From: Desmodus rotundus
Taxonomy: Eukaryota > Chordata > Mammalia > Chiroptera > Phyllostomidae
Direction of reading: 5' to 3'
Assembly: GCF_022682495.2 (NCBI RefSeq)
Contig: NC_071392.1
Location: 71,880,097-71,944,096 of the forward strand
DNA length: 64,000 nt
Shown: in pieces, positions 33,843-45,194 of the stretch
Position numbering within the stretch: the first letter of the stretch is position 1
Layout: each line of letters begins with the position of its first letter
Translations under genes and position numbers: made by a program
Notes under the pieces: generated by a model
Told to the model about the DNA's origin: nothing
Seen by the model: only the letters and a program-made list of their open reading frames with translations
The model's database searches: none

Positions 33843-36800
33843 GGTTTACTCTAAGAGAAGGGAAGACTCCGAAGCTCATTTTATGAGTCCAGCATTATCC
33901 TAATTCCAAAACCAGAGAAAGACCCTACAAATAAAGGAAACTATAGGCCAATATCTCTGATGAACATAGTTGCTAAAGTCCTCAACAAAATATTAGCAAA
34001 CCGAATATAGCAATACATCAAAAAGATCATACAGCATGACCAAGTGGGATTTATTCTGGAAATGCAGGTTGGTACAATATTCACAAATCAATAAATATGA
34101 TTCACCACATAAATAAAATGAAGGATGAAGACCACATGATCATATCAATAGATGCAGAAAAAGCATTTGATAAACTCTTGCACCCACTTATGATAAAAAC
34201 TCTCAGCAAAGTGGGAATACAAGGAAAATAAAGGCCATAGATGACAGGCCCACTGCCAGTATCATACTCAATGGGTAAAAACTATAAGCATTTGCCCCTA
34301 AAATGGGGAACAAGACAGGGCTTTCACCACTCTTATCCAACATAGAGTTACCGAACAGTAGTGTGGGTTCTGCTGCCTGCTGCCTCTCCCTAGAGAATAA
34401 TCCAGGGGTAGAGGTTTGGTAAAAAAGGAAAGAGGTAATTTATTCAAAAGCTACACAATTTTGGGAAAATGGTAGACTTTTGCCTTAAAGCCCATTCCCT
34501 CTTAAACCCCCAAAGAAAAATAACCCCAACACCCTTTGCCATATTAATTTAAGGCTGTACCTGGAGTTTTTCTCCCATTTAAAATACCATCCTTTGGGAA
34601 GTTCAGGTGACTTAACTTGTTCCTGGTAGCAGTTCAGCTTCAGGCATCTTTCTGGAGTCTGCATGTGTGTGACCTGTGCAGCCCCACCACTGCTGCTGCT
34701 TCCTGTTCCTGGGCCTGGAGCTGCTGCCAGACCTGTGGTTTCCAGGCTGGGCTAGTCCGTGAACGCTCTGGCCCGAACAGGGCAACCAAGGGGAAGGAGA
34801 ATGGCAAAGTCCCTGCCCTCCCTCCATTTAAAAATCTGGTCCCAAAATTCTGTGTGCTCTGGAAGTGTCCACCTTACCCAGACAATCCATCCCTTTACTG
34901 CAGGTCTGCACCGTCCCCCTCTGTCATGTTCCGGAAGGGAGTGCAGAGTTTTGCCTGCATCAATCCTCCTCGCCATCCTTAGGCAGACTCCTTGCCAAGT
35001 CTCCTCCTGCCGCATCTCCACCAGGGGTAGGGGATCTGTTGTCATGCAGTCGCTAACTTGGTTGCCTGGGCAAAGTGACACTGCTGCACTGGTTTATTTG
35101 CCAGGGGAAGTTAACCTCTCACTCGCTGCCTCAGCCAGGAGACAGACAAATCTGTCATGTGTGGCTTCCATCCCACCACCTCTGGTGTTTCCTGTGCCCC
35201 CTCCCTCTGTCAACCCTCCTCTGCCTGTGGTCTAGGAAGATCTACCTGTGTAAATAGTACAGGAAGTCCTAGATATAGTAATCAGACAAGAAGAGGAAAT
35301 AAGAGGCACTCAAACTGGAAAAGAAGAAATAAAACTGTCTTTATTTGCAGATGGCATGATCCTGTACATAGAGAACCTTAAGATTTAGCCAAGAAACTAC
35401 TAGAATTGACAAATGAATTCAGCAAAGTACCCAGATATAAAATTAATATCCAAATTTAGTTGCATTTTCATATGCCAATAATGAACTATCAGAAAGGGAA
35501 ATTAAGAAAACAATCCCATTCACAATTGCTTCAAAAAGAATAAAATAAAATGCCAAAGAATAAATCTAATCAGGGATATAAAAGATCTGTACTCAGAAAA
35601 TTATAAGATGTGGAAGAAAGAAATTAAAGAAGACACAAATAAGTGAAAGCATATACTGCATTCATGGATAGGAAGAATTAACATCATTAAAATGTCCATA
35701 CTACCCAAAGCAACCTATAGATTCAATGCAATTTCTATCAAGATATCAATGATGTATTTCACAGGACTAGAACAAGTATTTCAAAACTTTATAGGGAAAC
35801 ACAGAAGGCCCCAAGTAGCAACAGGGATCTTGAGAAAGAAGAACAAAGTTTGAGGAATCACACTACCTCATATCAACTATATTATAAGGCCATAGTAATC
35901 AAAACAGTATGGTCCTGGCAGAAAAACAAGCATATAGATCAACGATTAGAGTAGAAAGCCCAGAAATAAACCCACACCTTTATAGTTAATTAATATTTGA
36001 CAGATGAAGCAAGCTCTTACAATGGGCTAAAGATAGTTTATTCAATAAATGATGTTGGGAACATTGGACAAGTATGTGCAGAAAAATGGAACTAGATCAC
36101 CTTCTTATACCACCAACAAGAATAAATCAAAATGGATTAACAACTTAAATGCTAGTCCCAAACCATAAATATCCTAGAAAAAAAACATAGGCAGTAAAAT
36201 TTTGGACATTGCTTGTAGCAATATTTTTTCTGATAAATCCCCTCAGACAAGGGAAACAAAAGAAAAAAATAAACAAATGGGACTACATCAAACCAAAATG
36301 CCTTTTCACAGCAAAGGAAAACATCAACAAAATAAAAAGACAATCCACTGAATGGGAATAACATTTGCAGATAGATGTAATAAAGGGTTAATATAAAAAA
36401 TTTACAAATATCTTATAAAACTCAACAACCACAAAAAAATAAAAGATCCAATAATAAAATGAGCAAAGGACTTCAATAGACACTTCTCCAAAGAAGTCAT
36501 ACAGAGGGCCAACAGACATGAAGATGCTCAACATCACTAATCATCAAAAGAAATGCAAATTAAAACCACAATGTGATATCACACTCGTCCAAATGAATCG
36601 TCAATAAATCAACATACAATAAGTGCTGATGAGGATGTGGAGAAAGGGAATACGTTTGCACTGTGGGTGGAAAGCAGTTTGGTGCGGTTACTGTGGAAAG
36701 CAGTATGGAGATACTTCAAAAAATTAAAAATGGAACTGCCTTATGACCCAGCAATTTCACTTCCAGGAATTTATCTGAAGAAACCCAAAACACTAATTTG

Positions 36801-37244
36801 AAAGAACATAAGCACCTCTATGTTCATTGCAGCATTATTTACAATCACCAAGATCTGGAAGCAGCCCAAGTGTCCATCAGTAGATGAGTGGATAAAACAA
36901 CTGTGGTACATTTACGGAATGGAATACTATTAGGCCATAAAAAAGAACATTTTACCTTTTGTGACAGTATGGATGGACCTGGAAAACACTGTGCTAAATA
37001 AAATAAGCCAGTTAAAGACAAATGCCATATGATTTCACTCATATTGGAATCTAATGAACAAACTGGACTAAGAAGCAACATAGAAACAGCTCACAGATGG
37101 AGAGCAGGCTGACAGCTCTGGGGTGGGGGTTAGAAAAAAGGGAAAAGGACTTGTGGACATGTTCAACAGTGTGGTGATTACTGGGTATAGGGAGGTGTAA
37201 GTGGGATAAATGGTAATAGAAAATACAATAAAAAATAAGTTTAA
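33843..37244 (+). mobile_element. 5'-truncated L1 LINE, plus orientation, with an LTR inside
   Basis: It starts within the ORF2 reverse-transcriptase region ('aagggaagactccgaagctc') and continues to the 3' UTR and A-rich end at about 37240. TAGTTATT occurs on both sides (33835-33842 and 37245-37252), a likely target-site duplication. The catalytic FADD is mutated to FADG near 35347. Many stops are present. Sequence order is interrupted only by the LTR at 34346-35253. Confidence 0.85.
34346..35253 (-). mobile_element. Solo LTR, copy 2, with 4-bp duplication ATAG
   Basis: The insertion splits the L1 between 34345 and 35254 and is flanked by ATAG (34342-34345 and 35254-35257). On the minus strand it carries 'ttcccaaaggatggtatttt', 'aaattgtgtagcttttgaat' and an AATAAA signal (complement of 34439-34444), all shared with copy 1 at 29538-30180. 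It is about 265 bp longer than copy 1. The outer ends are decayed, without a clean TG...CA. Open stretches inside it are short and not recognised. Confidence 0.82.
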
Positions 37245-37539
37245 TAGTTATTTTGGGGAATTATAACATGGCTGTTAAATTTTGAGCCTGCCATTTACTA
37301 GTACTAAAAACAAAATTGCAAGCCCAAAATGGTATCATTTATGCTAAAGCCCATGCAACCAACCTAGATGTAAAAGCTGACCTAATTGCTGCTTCACTGT
37401 CTTCCAGAAACAAAAATCTTTGTTAACAAGTCTGGAGTTTACTGATGAAGCACAAGTAATCTGTCTCCAGCACCATCTTCATCCCCCCCCGCCCCTATAG
37501 TAAGAAGACACAATATGCATGTTAAAAACCTTTGCCACC

Positions 37540-37862
37540 TGGTTTATTTCACTTGCTCTTACCTGTAAGTGGGACCTAATCAACAAAACAAACAAGGGAG
37601 CAACATATAACCAGAAGCATGGAAATAAAGAACAATCTGACAGTAACCAGAGGAGAGGCAGGGAGGAGATGATGATCAAAGAAAGAAGGGAAGGGTCTAG
37701 TCAAGGAACATGTACAAAGGACCCACGGACAAGGACAATGGGGTGTGGGGAGGACTGAATGTGAGAGATGGGGGTGGGTAGGGCGGGAGAGAGTGGGTAG
37801 GGTGAGGGAAAATTGAGGACAACTGCAATTGAACAGCAATAAAAATACATAAATAAATATGA
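37540..37862 (+). mobile_element. L1 3' UTR tail
   Basis: It reads 'taagtgggacctaatcaaca' through the G-rich tract to 'caactgcaattgaacagcaa' and an A-rich tail. Near-identical flanks 'aaaaacctttgcca' and 'aaaaaacttttgcca' mark a target-site duplication. It is a severely 5'-truncated copy. Confidence 0.82.
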
Positions 37863-37932
37863 AAATAAAATTGAAAATATTAAAAAAAAACTTTTGCCAT
37901 TTTCTTCCCCACAAAAGATATCCTGATCTAAA

Positions 37933-37940
37933 AATAATTC

Positions 37941-37981
<41 letters not shown>

Positions 37982-37987
37982 TTTTTG
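37933..37987. repeat. CT-rich microsatellite and T run
   Basis: A (CT)n tract is followed by about 16 T residues. Confidence 0.9.
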
Positions 37988-37989
37988 GT

Positions 37990-38160
37990 TAATAGCTCCT
38001 TTGCCCTCCCTTCTTCTTATAAAAACCTTAACATTTTGTACAACCCCTCAGAGAGTCTTTCTAGTTGCCAAATGGGATGCTGCCCAATTCATGAATCACT
38101 TAATAAAGCCAATTAGATCTTCAAATTTACTCAGGTGAGGTTTGTTTTTTAATACTAGAA
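37990..38160 (+). repeat. LTR end, ERVL-like, first of a pair
   Basis: It has a TATA-like 'cttataaaaacctt', then 'gccaaatgggatgctgccca', 'aattcatgaatcacttaata' and a polyadenylation-like AATAAA. A related block is at 39228-39420. Confidence 0.5.
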
Positions 38161-38664
38161 CATAGAACTTCTGGTAAACCAAATTCCTCCATTCTAACTA
38201 GACATTTTAATTTTAAATATGTAAGCATAGAAATTTATTTTTCCTGATTTAATTTTATCTGGCTAGAACCAGCTCACTTTTTTCTAGCAGGTCTTCTTTA
38301 TGAAGATGTGCTAGCTGAACTATTAGCTATGCTCTCAGTTCTACATTTTTAACAAGTTTGGTAAGTATGTCTTTTATTTTTCCTCTGGATGAGAGAGTAA
38401 CTTGTATTAGTTATTTTCTAAAACCATCCAATTTCCAACAGCTGACATTACACAATTGAAAATGATTTTTATGCAACAACACATGATATAATAATACATT
38501 ATTAGACCAAGTATTTTTTGAACTCGTGTATAGTATGTTAAAGGCAAGGAAATGAGACAAAAATGGATTTGCTTATGCTAAGCTCCAAGTCACCAAACTG
38601 AGGCTTAATTACAGTTTCGTTCTCCCAGCAATGGCTTCTTAAATCAGTTAATCAGAATTTTCCT

Positions 38665-38955
38665 GATCAGGAAGAGAACCACAGAAATGGAGATTACATG
38701 GAGGGTTATCAACAGGGGAGTGGAAGGGGGAGAGAGGGAGGAAAGATACAGAGAATAAGTAGCATAAATGGTAGGTAGAAAATAGACAGGGGGAGGGTAA
38801 GAATAGTATAGGAAATGTAGAAGCCAAAGAACTTATATGTATGACCCATGGACATGAATTATGGGGGGGGGGGGGGATGTGGGAGGGAGGGTGTGGGCAG
38901 GATGTAGTGGAGTGAAGGGGGGGAAATGGGACAACTGTAATAGCATAATCAATAA
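38665..38955 (+). mobile_element. HAL1-like LINE 3' end
   Basis: It has 'caggaagagaaccacagaaa', 'tgacccatggacatgaatta', a G run and 'gggacaactgtaatagcata' with 'atcaataaat' at the end. The 3' part matches the minus-strand element at 43625-44230. The flanks 'tcctgatcag' occur on both sides, a 10-bp target-site duplication. Confidence 0.7.
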
Positions 38956-38984
38956 ATATATTTTTAAAAAATCTCCTGATCAGC

Positions 38985-39420
38985 GCTAGTTAAGTAATCT
39001 GCCAGACAGACCTCTCCCACCCCCTATCAGGGGTGTCCAACCTTTTGGCATCTCTGGGTCACACTGGAAGAATAAGAGTTGTCTTGGGCCACACATTATA
39101 TACATTGTGACACATTATCAAAAAAAATCTCATAATGTTTTAAGTAAATTTATAATTTTGTGTCGGGCTGCATTCATAACCATCCTGAGCCTCATGTGGT
39201 TCCTGGGTCGCAGGTTGGACACCCCTGCAAGGAAAGTAACTGCAATAACCAACCCACTTGTTTGCCTAGCATAGCTTCCTTCTCTCTGCTCCCTTCTGCC
39301 TATAAAAGTCTTTTGTTCTATACAGTTCTTCAGAGCTTTTTTCCTATCTGCCAGATGGGATGCTGCCCAATTCAAGTTGATTTTTGCTCAAATAAACTCA
39401 AAAGTTTAATGTGTCTCAGC
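38985..39420 (+). repeat. LTR-like block, second of a pair, with a MITE inside
   Basis: After removal of the MITE (39028-39227) it has 'cctataaaagtcttttgttc' (TATA-like), 'gccagatgggatgctgccca' and 'gctcaaataaactc'. This is the same order as the block at 37990-38160 and the same orientation, about 1.2 kb away. Confidence 0.5.
39028..39227. mobile_element. 200-bp hAT-like MITE with 16-bp terminal inverted repeats
   Basis: The ends are CAGGGGTGTCCAACCT and its exact reverse complement. The inside contains 'ctctgggtcacactggaaga' and 'tgtcttgggccacacatta', wording I associate with a non-autonomous hAT family. No clear 8-bp duplication is seen. Confidence 0.75.
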
Positions 39421-39439
39421 CAATCTTTCAACAAGTATT

Positions 39440-39640
39440 TATATGTTCCAGGGACTGTGTTAAATGTAAATATCAACCCAGTTAACATTTATCACAGCTC
39501 TGTGAGGTGGGCCGTTATCATTCCCTTTACAGGTGACTGAACTGAGGTACAAAATGGTTACATAATTTATCCCTAAAACCTTTTAATAGTAAATAGTACA
39601 CCCAAGATTTCAACTGAGAAAATTTCACACTAGACTCAGG
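39440..39640 (+). repeat. MIR-type SINE relic
   Basis: The block 'cagctctgtgaggtgggccg', 'ttatcattccctttacaggt' and 'aactgaggtacaaaatggtt' follows the MIR core order in sense orientation, with a decayed end. Confidence 0.65.
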
Positions 39641-39957
39641 GTTTCATAACCAAGCCAAATCCTATTCCATCCCAACATATAACACTGTAGTAACACTGTA
39701 GTTTTATTACACGATGGACCAATTCAATGATTATTGTTATTACTGCTACAATTTTTGTCAGTATTGTGAAATATTTTTTTGATTTTATGCTCAGAAAGTT
39801 ATTTTACTAATTATCTTTATTAGTTCTGGAGAACCCTTTTTCAAATATAGTTGTTAAATAGCAGAATCTAAGGCTGAGAAATGAAAAGTGATGTAATTAA
39901 GTTTCCATAACTGAATCTGAGCATTTTTATTTTGGAATAAAACTGCAAGCACTTAAT

Positions 39958-40217
39958 TATTTTGAAGTTAACACTTTATTAAGATAAATAGAGGAAATTC
40001 ACGCCCCTCTCAGTGCTAAATTGTTCCAGGCTCTCTGGCTTCAGAACAGTGTACAAGAGGCCAGTGGGCTGACATTTAGCAGGGAGGCTGTCTCTGCGAT
40101 GACAGAGGTCAGCTGTTTTATGTTGTTGGTAACTTGGATCTGAAAATGTGAAAGCAGCAAAACCGACGGTGAAAAAAGTATTCCCTCCCAATCTCATGTG
40201 AAATCTAAAGTAATCTG
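39958..40217 (-). other. Candidate terminal exon on the minus strand
   Basis: The minus strand has an acceptor-like 'tttatttctcag' just above 40217, a frame open for about 80 codons (DYFRFHMRLGGNTFFTVGFA and onward, to ...ERGVNFLYLS), a stop at about 39979-39981 and a polyadenylation signal AATAAA (complement of 39975-39980) that overlaps the stop. A hydrophobic segment near the start is visible. I do not recognise the protein. It could equally be a decayed retrocopy, a non-coding RNA end or chance. Confidence 0.25.
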
Positions 40218-40219
40218 CT

Positions 40220-41525
40220 GAGAAATAAAGGTGTTTTTAAATAAAAATGTCATATTTATTCTCAATTCTTATGTTCACCCGTTATCTAATACCGGTGGTC
40301 AAAACTACTCTGTGAATGCACATATTTCAGAGAAACTGCTAGTTGTAGTATCAATGAGAACCTCCCTAGAAAATTGAAATGTAACAAGTGACAAGAACAT
40401 ACATTGTATTTGTACTTGTCATTATTCTTGAAGTTCTGCTAATTTGTTAAAAACATTTTCCAGAGTTATTTTAGGACTAATTTATAATCTGGGTGTCTAG
40501 GAAATTGTCAACATTTTCAAAATCTCTATTGGTATGGACCAGAAAATTAACTTTGAATTGTTAGCTCTCAAATATGAGAAATACAAGTAGTCACACCTTT
40601 TCCTTTACCTTAACAAAAAAATTTCTGAATAAATATAGTGAAGTTTTTTTTGTTATTTAGGAGAGAATGACATTTTTTACTTATCATAACTGAGGCACTG
40701 TTGTATCTTATATATCTTTAATGAAAGCCCTTATATTTATTTTATGGCATCATTTTAACTTGACATCAAACAACCCAAAGGAAACAAATAATGGATGATA
40801 TAAAAGCAAATGGGCTACGGAAACAGAAATGCTAAAAATAAAAAATTTTACACTTTCACCTAAATGTGACAATTAGATTACTTCCACAGGGGGGAAATTG
40901 TTCTTTGGAAGTTAATTAACGTAACAATAAAGCACCCCTTCTAAAGATTTTGAAAGACTGAATTTTGAGAAAATAAGATTGACATCAGTTTAGGCATGCA
41001 ACAGAACAAAACAATTCCTTATGAAATAAACTCATGCAGCTAAGGCATCTGTTTAAAGTTTCATTCCACACTATCACACCTATAGAATTATGATTGGGAG
41101 AACAGAGTTTGCTATCCAAATATGCCTCTTGGGATACTGATTATTTTAAGCTGGCTACTTTTAAGAAATGAAAAACTTGGGGAGAAACGTTGATCTTTTT
41201 GCTTATTGCCTAAAAGAATGTGTTGTAGATACAGGACCTGCTCCAGAAAGGGAGCTATCATCATAGATAACTATAGTTTAATATAAATTATGTGACAGGG
41301 AGGAACCTAGCAAGGCCCGTTTGACCAAAGTCCTCTCAGTGTCCCATTGTTACAGGTGGCCCAGCAAACACTGGTTTACCAAACATTTGCTCTAGACCTC
41401 CATGTGAATTGCCTTCCCACCCTTTTAAGTCTCAAATGACAATTCTCCTTTCTCCTAGCAAATAAGCCTCAACTGCCCTGTGGTCCTCAAATTCTTATGG
41501 AACCCCTCTAGGTACATATGTTATT
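40220..41525. other. AT-rich non-coding stretch
   Basis: No gene or nameable repeat seen. Confidence 0.35.
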
Positions 41526-41529
41526 AAAT

Positions 41530-41833
41530 GCAGCTCATGGTGAAAGACAAAATACCATATGATCTCACCTATAAGTGGAAAGTAATCAACAAAACAAACA
41601 AGCAAGCGAAATAGAATGAGAGACTTGGAAATAAAGAACAAACTGACAGTGACCCGAGGGGAGGGAGGAGGGGGATAATGGGGAAAGAAGGGGAAGGGGC
41701 AAGCAAAGGAGCTCAAATAGAGGACTTTTGGGCACGGACAATAGGGGGGATTGACTGTGGGATCAGGGGCTGGGATGAGGTGAGCAATGGGGAAAAAGGG
41801 AGGACAACTGTAACTGAACAGTAATAAAAAAAA
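41530..41833 (+). mobile_element. L1 3' UTR tail
   Basis: It matches the L1 3' end: 'accatatgatctcacctata', 'gaaataaagaacaaactgac', a G-rich tract and 'gacaactgtaactgaacagt', then an A run. 5'-truncated. Confidence 0.85.
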
Positions 41834-41834
41834 A

Positions 41835-43500
41835 GTGGTTTTCTCCAGTTAATCTGTCTCATGTCAATTTGATTATTAGACCAGACAGAAGAACTTCAAA
41901 GGATGAATGAAAATCATTTTTTCTCCTCTACAATGCAAAACCAAATATCTATTTTAATAAGTTGGAAATACAACTACATTAGATCAATTTTCACACAAAA
42001 CACAAATTAAAAGAAATATAAAATAAAATAAAGTTTTACATTCTGTAGACATATTGATCTGCTCCTGTCAAAATGTGTTATACAGTATGGTACCTCTAGT
42101 TATGAGGTATATATCTTAGCAATTGCTCTACTTTATGGAGTAAACCACATTTATAAACTCACACATACACGGAGCACATTCTGTATCTTGGTTTTTGCTT
42201 GTCTTCTTTCCTGAATAACTCCCATAGACATTTAATATATACCCAACTTGCTAGTTCCCTCACCAGGTAAAATGCAGGTAATCAAAGCTGTGTGGTAAGA
42301 AGATATTTTTAGATCTATATGAAATCATTCATGTTTTGTAAGAAAATGTCTGATTTGTAATAAAAATTTTCTTGAAACATTTATTTTAAAAGAATCAGTT
42401 TTGGCATTAAAATACTGATTTCTTATTCTTAAAATGTATTTGACAGCATATAATATGGGGAAACACTTCCCAGAAACAAAGACATTTTGACAAGAAACAT
42501 ATTAAATGTTTAAAATTTTACTTTAAAAATATATTTTATACTTGAATTTTATGGTAACATTACCACCACTGTGAATAAAATCAACTTTAAAAGAGCTTTA
42601 AAATGAAACTATTAGGATTAATTGTTTATTTTATTTCTCCTTCATTAGAAAAAAGATGGATGGTCCATCTCAAGAATTAAAGGTAAGTGTTCTCACGACG
42701 ATCGCGGTTTGTCACATCATCTCTGTGCACTGATAATTACAGTTCAGGAGGTCCCATAGCTAATTATTTTTGCTGTAAAATTGTTAAAATCTTCTCTAAA
42801 ACCTTTTCGTTCTGAGACCTTAAAAATCAATTAATTAAATCATGCACTTCCATTAATGTTTCATTGCAGTGAGGGAGACAGAGCACTGAGAAAGTGATTG
42901 ATTCACTACAACATACCCTGCCTTTATGTTTGAATAAATGGTTTTGACTTCAAGTAAATAGAGCCTTACATATAATATAAAATGATGACACTGATTTCTT
43001 TTATTTCATATCCATTTGGAGCTCTAAGTGTATTTTGTTTCTATGAAGACAGTGATACTAGAGTGAGCATTAAGTAACACCCAAGGTAAATCACAAATAC
43101 ATATAATCCAATGTATAACTGAATAATAACAGTATTAATACAATAATTTCAATTATTAAGTGGCTACTAACATATTCTAATTACTAATACCTTTGCTTGG
43201 ACTATCTCATTTAATCCTGATAATGACTTTGTACATTCAATTATGTAAACATTTTAATGTGTTCATATTAATAGAGTTTGGACACTTATGTTCTTGTTTC
43301 TGTAGGAGACTATATTTCATATTTATACTTTCCAACTGTATTTGAATTTTTAATTCAGATTTTTAAAGTTGTTAAACAAAAACAAATCAAAATATTTGAA
43401 CTCTGCTTCTAGCAGTTTGTAGCAAAATACGTCTATCGTCATAAATACTTAGAAAAGATGGATACACCATAGCTTGAAATAATCTACATGTGTAAACATG
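41835..43500. other. AT-rich non-coding stretch holding one candidate micro-exon
   Basis: The only point of interest is the possible plus-strand exon at 42649-42682. No repeat was recognised. Confidence 0.35.
42649..42682 (+). other. Candidate 34-bp plus-strand exon
   Basis: A polypyrimidine-rich acceptor 'tttctccttcattag' is followed by 34 bases and a perfect donor AAG|GTAAGT. The exon contains an ATG (42656) opening MDGPSQELK up to the donor. It would fit a small exon with a start codon, transcribed divergently from the minus-strand gene, but there is no second exon to support it. Confidence 0.25.
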
Positions 43501-43504
43501 TTTA

Positions 43505-43642
43505 CACATATCTATAGATATGTTTACAATGAGCAAATGAAAATTTAAAATGTTTATTTAATTTATCTTATTTAAACATATCTATACATATAGATATGTT
43601 TACAATGAGCAAACAAAAATTTAAAGTGTTTATTTATTTTAT
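43505..43642. repeat. Two-copy tandem repeat, about 70 bp, with palindromic heads
   Basis: Each copy starts with a self-complementary 'acatatctatagatatgt'-type segment (the second carries a 6-bp expansion) and continues 'ttacaatgagcaaa', 'aaatttaaa', 'tgtttattta'. The second copy borders the tail of the HAL1-like element. Confidence 0.7.
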
Positions 43643-44230
43643 TTTTTAAAGTATTTTTATTGATTATGCTATTAAGTTTTCCCAATGTTTCTCCCTTTAT
43701 CCCTCCCTTCACCCTGCACCTCCCAACCCTCCAGCATTCCCCCCACTTTAGTTCATGTCCATGGGTTGTACATATAAGTTCTTTGAGTTCTCTGTTTCCT
43801 ATACCATTTTTTATCCCTCCCTGTCTATTTCATGCCTACTAATTATGTTTCTTCTTCCCTGTACCTTTTCCCCTTATTCCTCCCTCCCCCTCCCCACTGA
43901 AATCCCTCCATGTGATCTCCATTTCTCTGATTCTCTTCCTGTTCTAGTTGTTTGTTTAGTTTTTGTTTTTGTTGTTTTTCTTTTCTTTTAGGTTCATTTG
44001 TTGATAGCCGTGAGTTTGTTGTCATTTTATTATTCATATTTTTGATGTTTTTTTCCATAGATAAGTCCCTTTAACATTTCATATAATAAGGGCTTGGTGA
44101 TGATGATGAACTCCTTTAACTTGACCTTATCTGGGAAGTACTTTATCTGCCCTTCCATTCTAAATGAAAGCTTTGCTGGATAGAGTAATCTTGGATGTAG
44201 GTCCTTGCCTTTCATGGCTTCAAAAAATAA
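43640..44230 (-). mobile_element. HAL1-like LINE (ORF1 end joined to 3' UTR), minus orientation
   Basis: On the minus strand an ORF1 C-terminus (44030-44215) reads 'KGKDLHPRLLYPAKLSFRME', then 'GQIKYFPDKVKLKEF' and 'KPLLYEMLKGL', resembling the end of L1 ORF1. It is followed not by ORF2 but by about 400 bp of 3' UTR ('caatcaataaaaatac' end at about 43650). This is the structure of half-L1 (HAL1) elements, which encode ORF1 only. The 5' part is truncated and the frame is broken after the C-terminus. Confidence 0.7.
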
Positions 44231-44234
44231 AGAA

Positions 44235-44740
44235 AAAATTAATTAAGAATACAAGTTGATGCTGTAAATCTAGGAGGTGATTGTCAATTCGGATATGGAG
44301 TACAATGCTCAAAGACTGGAGTTTTAATGTTCAGGCAGAGACAAAAGGTGAGACATTTGGGGCAATTAAGAGGTGAGTTGGAACTAAGGTCCATATACAC
44401 ACCTGGAGTCCTCTGTTTTTTTACCTTTGGTGAAAAAGGGTTACAAAAGGCTTCTGGTGATCTAATCTAAATCAAGTTATCATGTGTCTGTTAAGTTCTC
44501 TGGGTAGAAAGCATAAATATTTCATGAGAGTCAAAAGCAAGTGTGTTCCATGCATGGGTTTGAAGCCTGGTCCTAGACTATTAGTTTATATGTGTGAATT
44601 TTGTCTGTGTGAATCCTGTATAGAAACATAAGTATTAATATTGGCACTTCTGTTATAAAGATAGATATATAGAAAATGGAATAAAAGGAATAGAATTAAA
44701 AGTTCAAGAATAAACCCATAAAATTATGGCCAGTGATTTT
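44235..44740. other. Unassigned non-coding DNA
   Basis: No gene or nameable repeat seen. Confidence 0.35.
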
Positions 44741-44741
44741 T

Positions 44742-45190
44742 GGTGATGGTGCTGTGTTAGGGTTCTCTAAATAAAGGGTGTGTGTGTGTGTGTATACACA
44801 AATATATGGGGAAGGAGAGACGGTAAAGGAGAGAGAGCAAAAGAGAGATTTTAAAGAATTCATTCACACAATTGTGGAAGCTTGGCAAGTCCAAAATATG
44901 CAAGGTAGACCTTCTCCTACAAGCTGGAGTCCCAGAGAAAAGGAGCTGTCCGAGTCCAATGGCAGTCTGCTAGCTGAATTCTTTTTTGCTACAGGTGAGA
45001 TTGTCTTTTCTCTATTTAAGCCTCCAATGGGCTTGATTCAATGAGGTCAATATGCAGGGTAATCTGCTTTACTCAAGGTTCACTGATTTAAAGGTTAATC
45101 TCATCCAAAGACTCCTTCACAAAAAAATCCATAATAATGCTTTACCAAATATCTGGGCATTGTGGCCCAACCAAGTTTGACACATAAAAT
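44742..45190. repeat. Old interspersed repeat with a (TG)n run
   Basis: It starts 'gtgttagggttctctaaata', has a (TG)n run at 44778-44796, 'gaattcattcacacaattgt', 'caatatgcagggtaatctgc' and ends 'accaagtttgacacataaaa'. This is a familiar eutherian repeat layout (LTR-like), but I cannot fix the family name. Confidence 0.5.
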
Positions 45191-45194
45191 TAAA

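Noticed and set aside
34617..35381. Several overlapping frames of 60-158 codons on both strands
   Set aside because: They all lie in the GC-rich part of the solo LTR (copy 2) and are mutually overlapping shadows; none resembles a retroviral protein.
38865..38878. G run, possible G-quadruplex
   Set aside because: It belongs to the HAL1/L1 3' UTR G-rich tract that recurs in other copies, so it is explained by the repeat.
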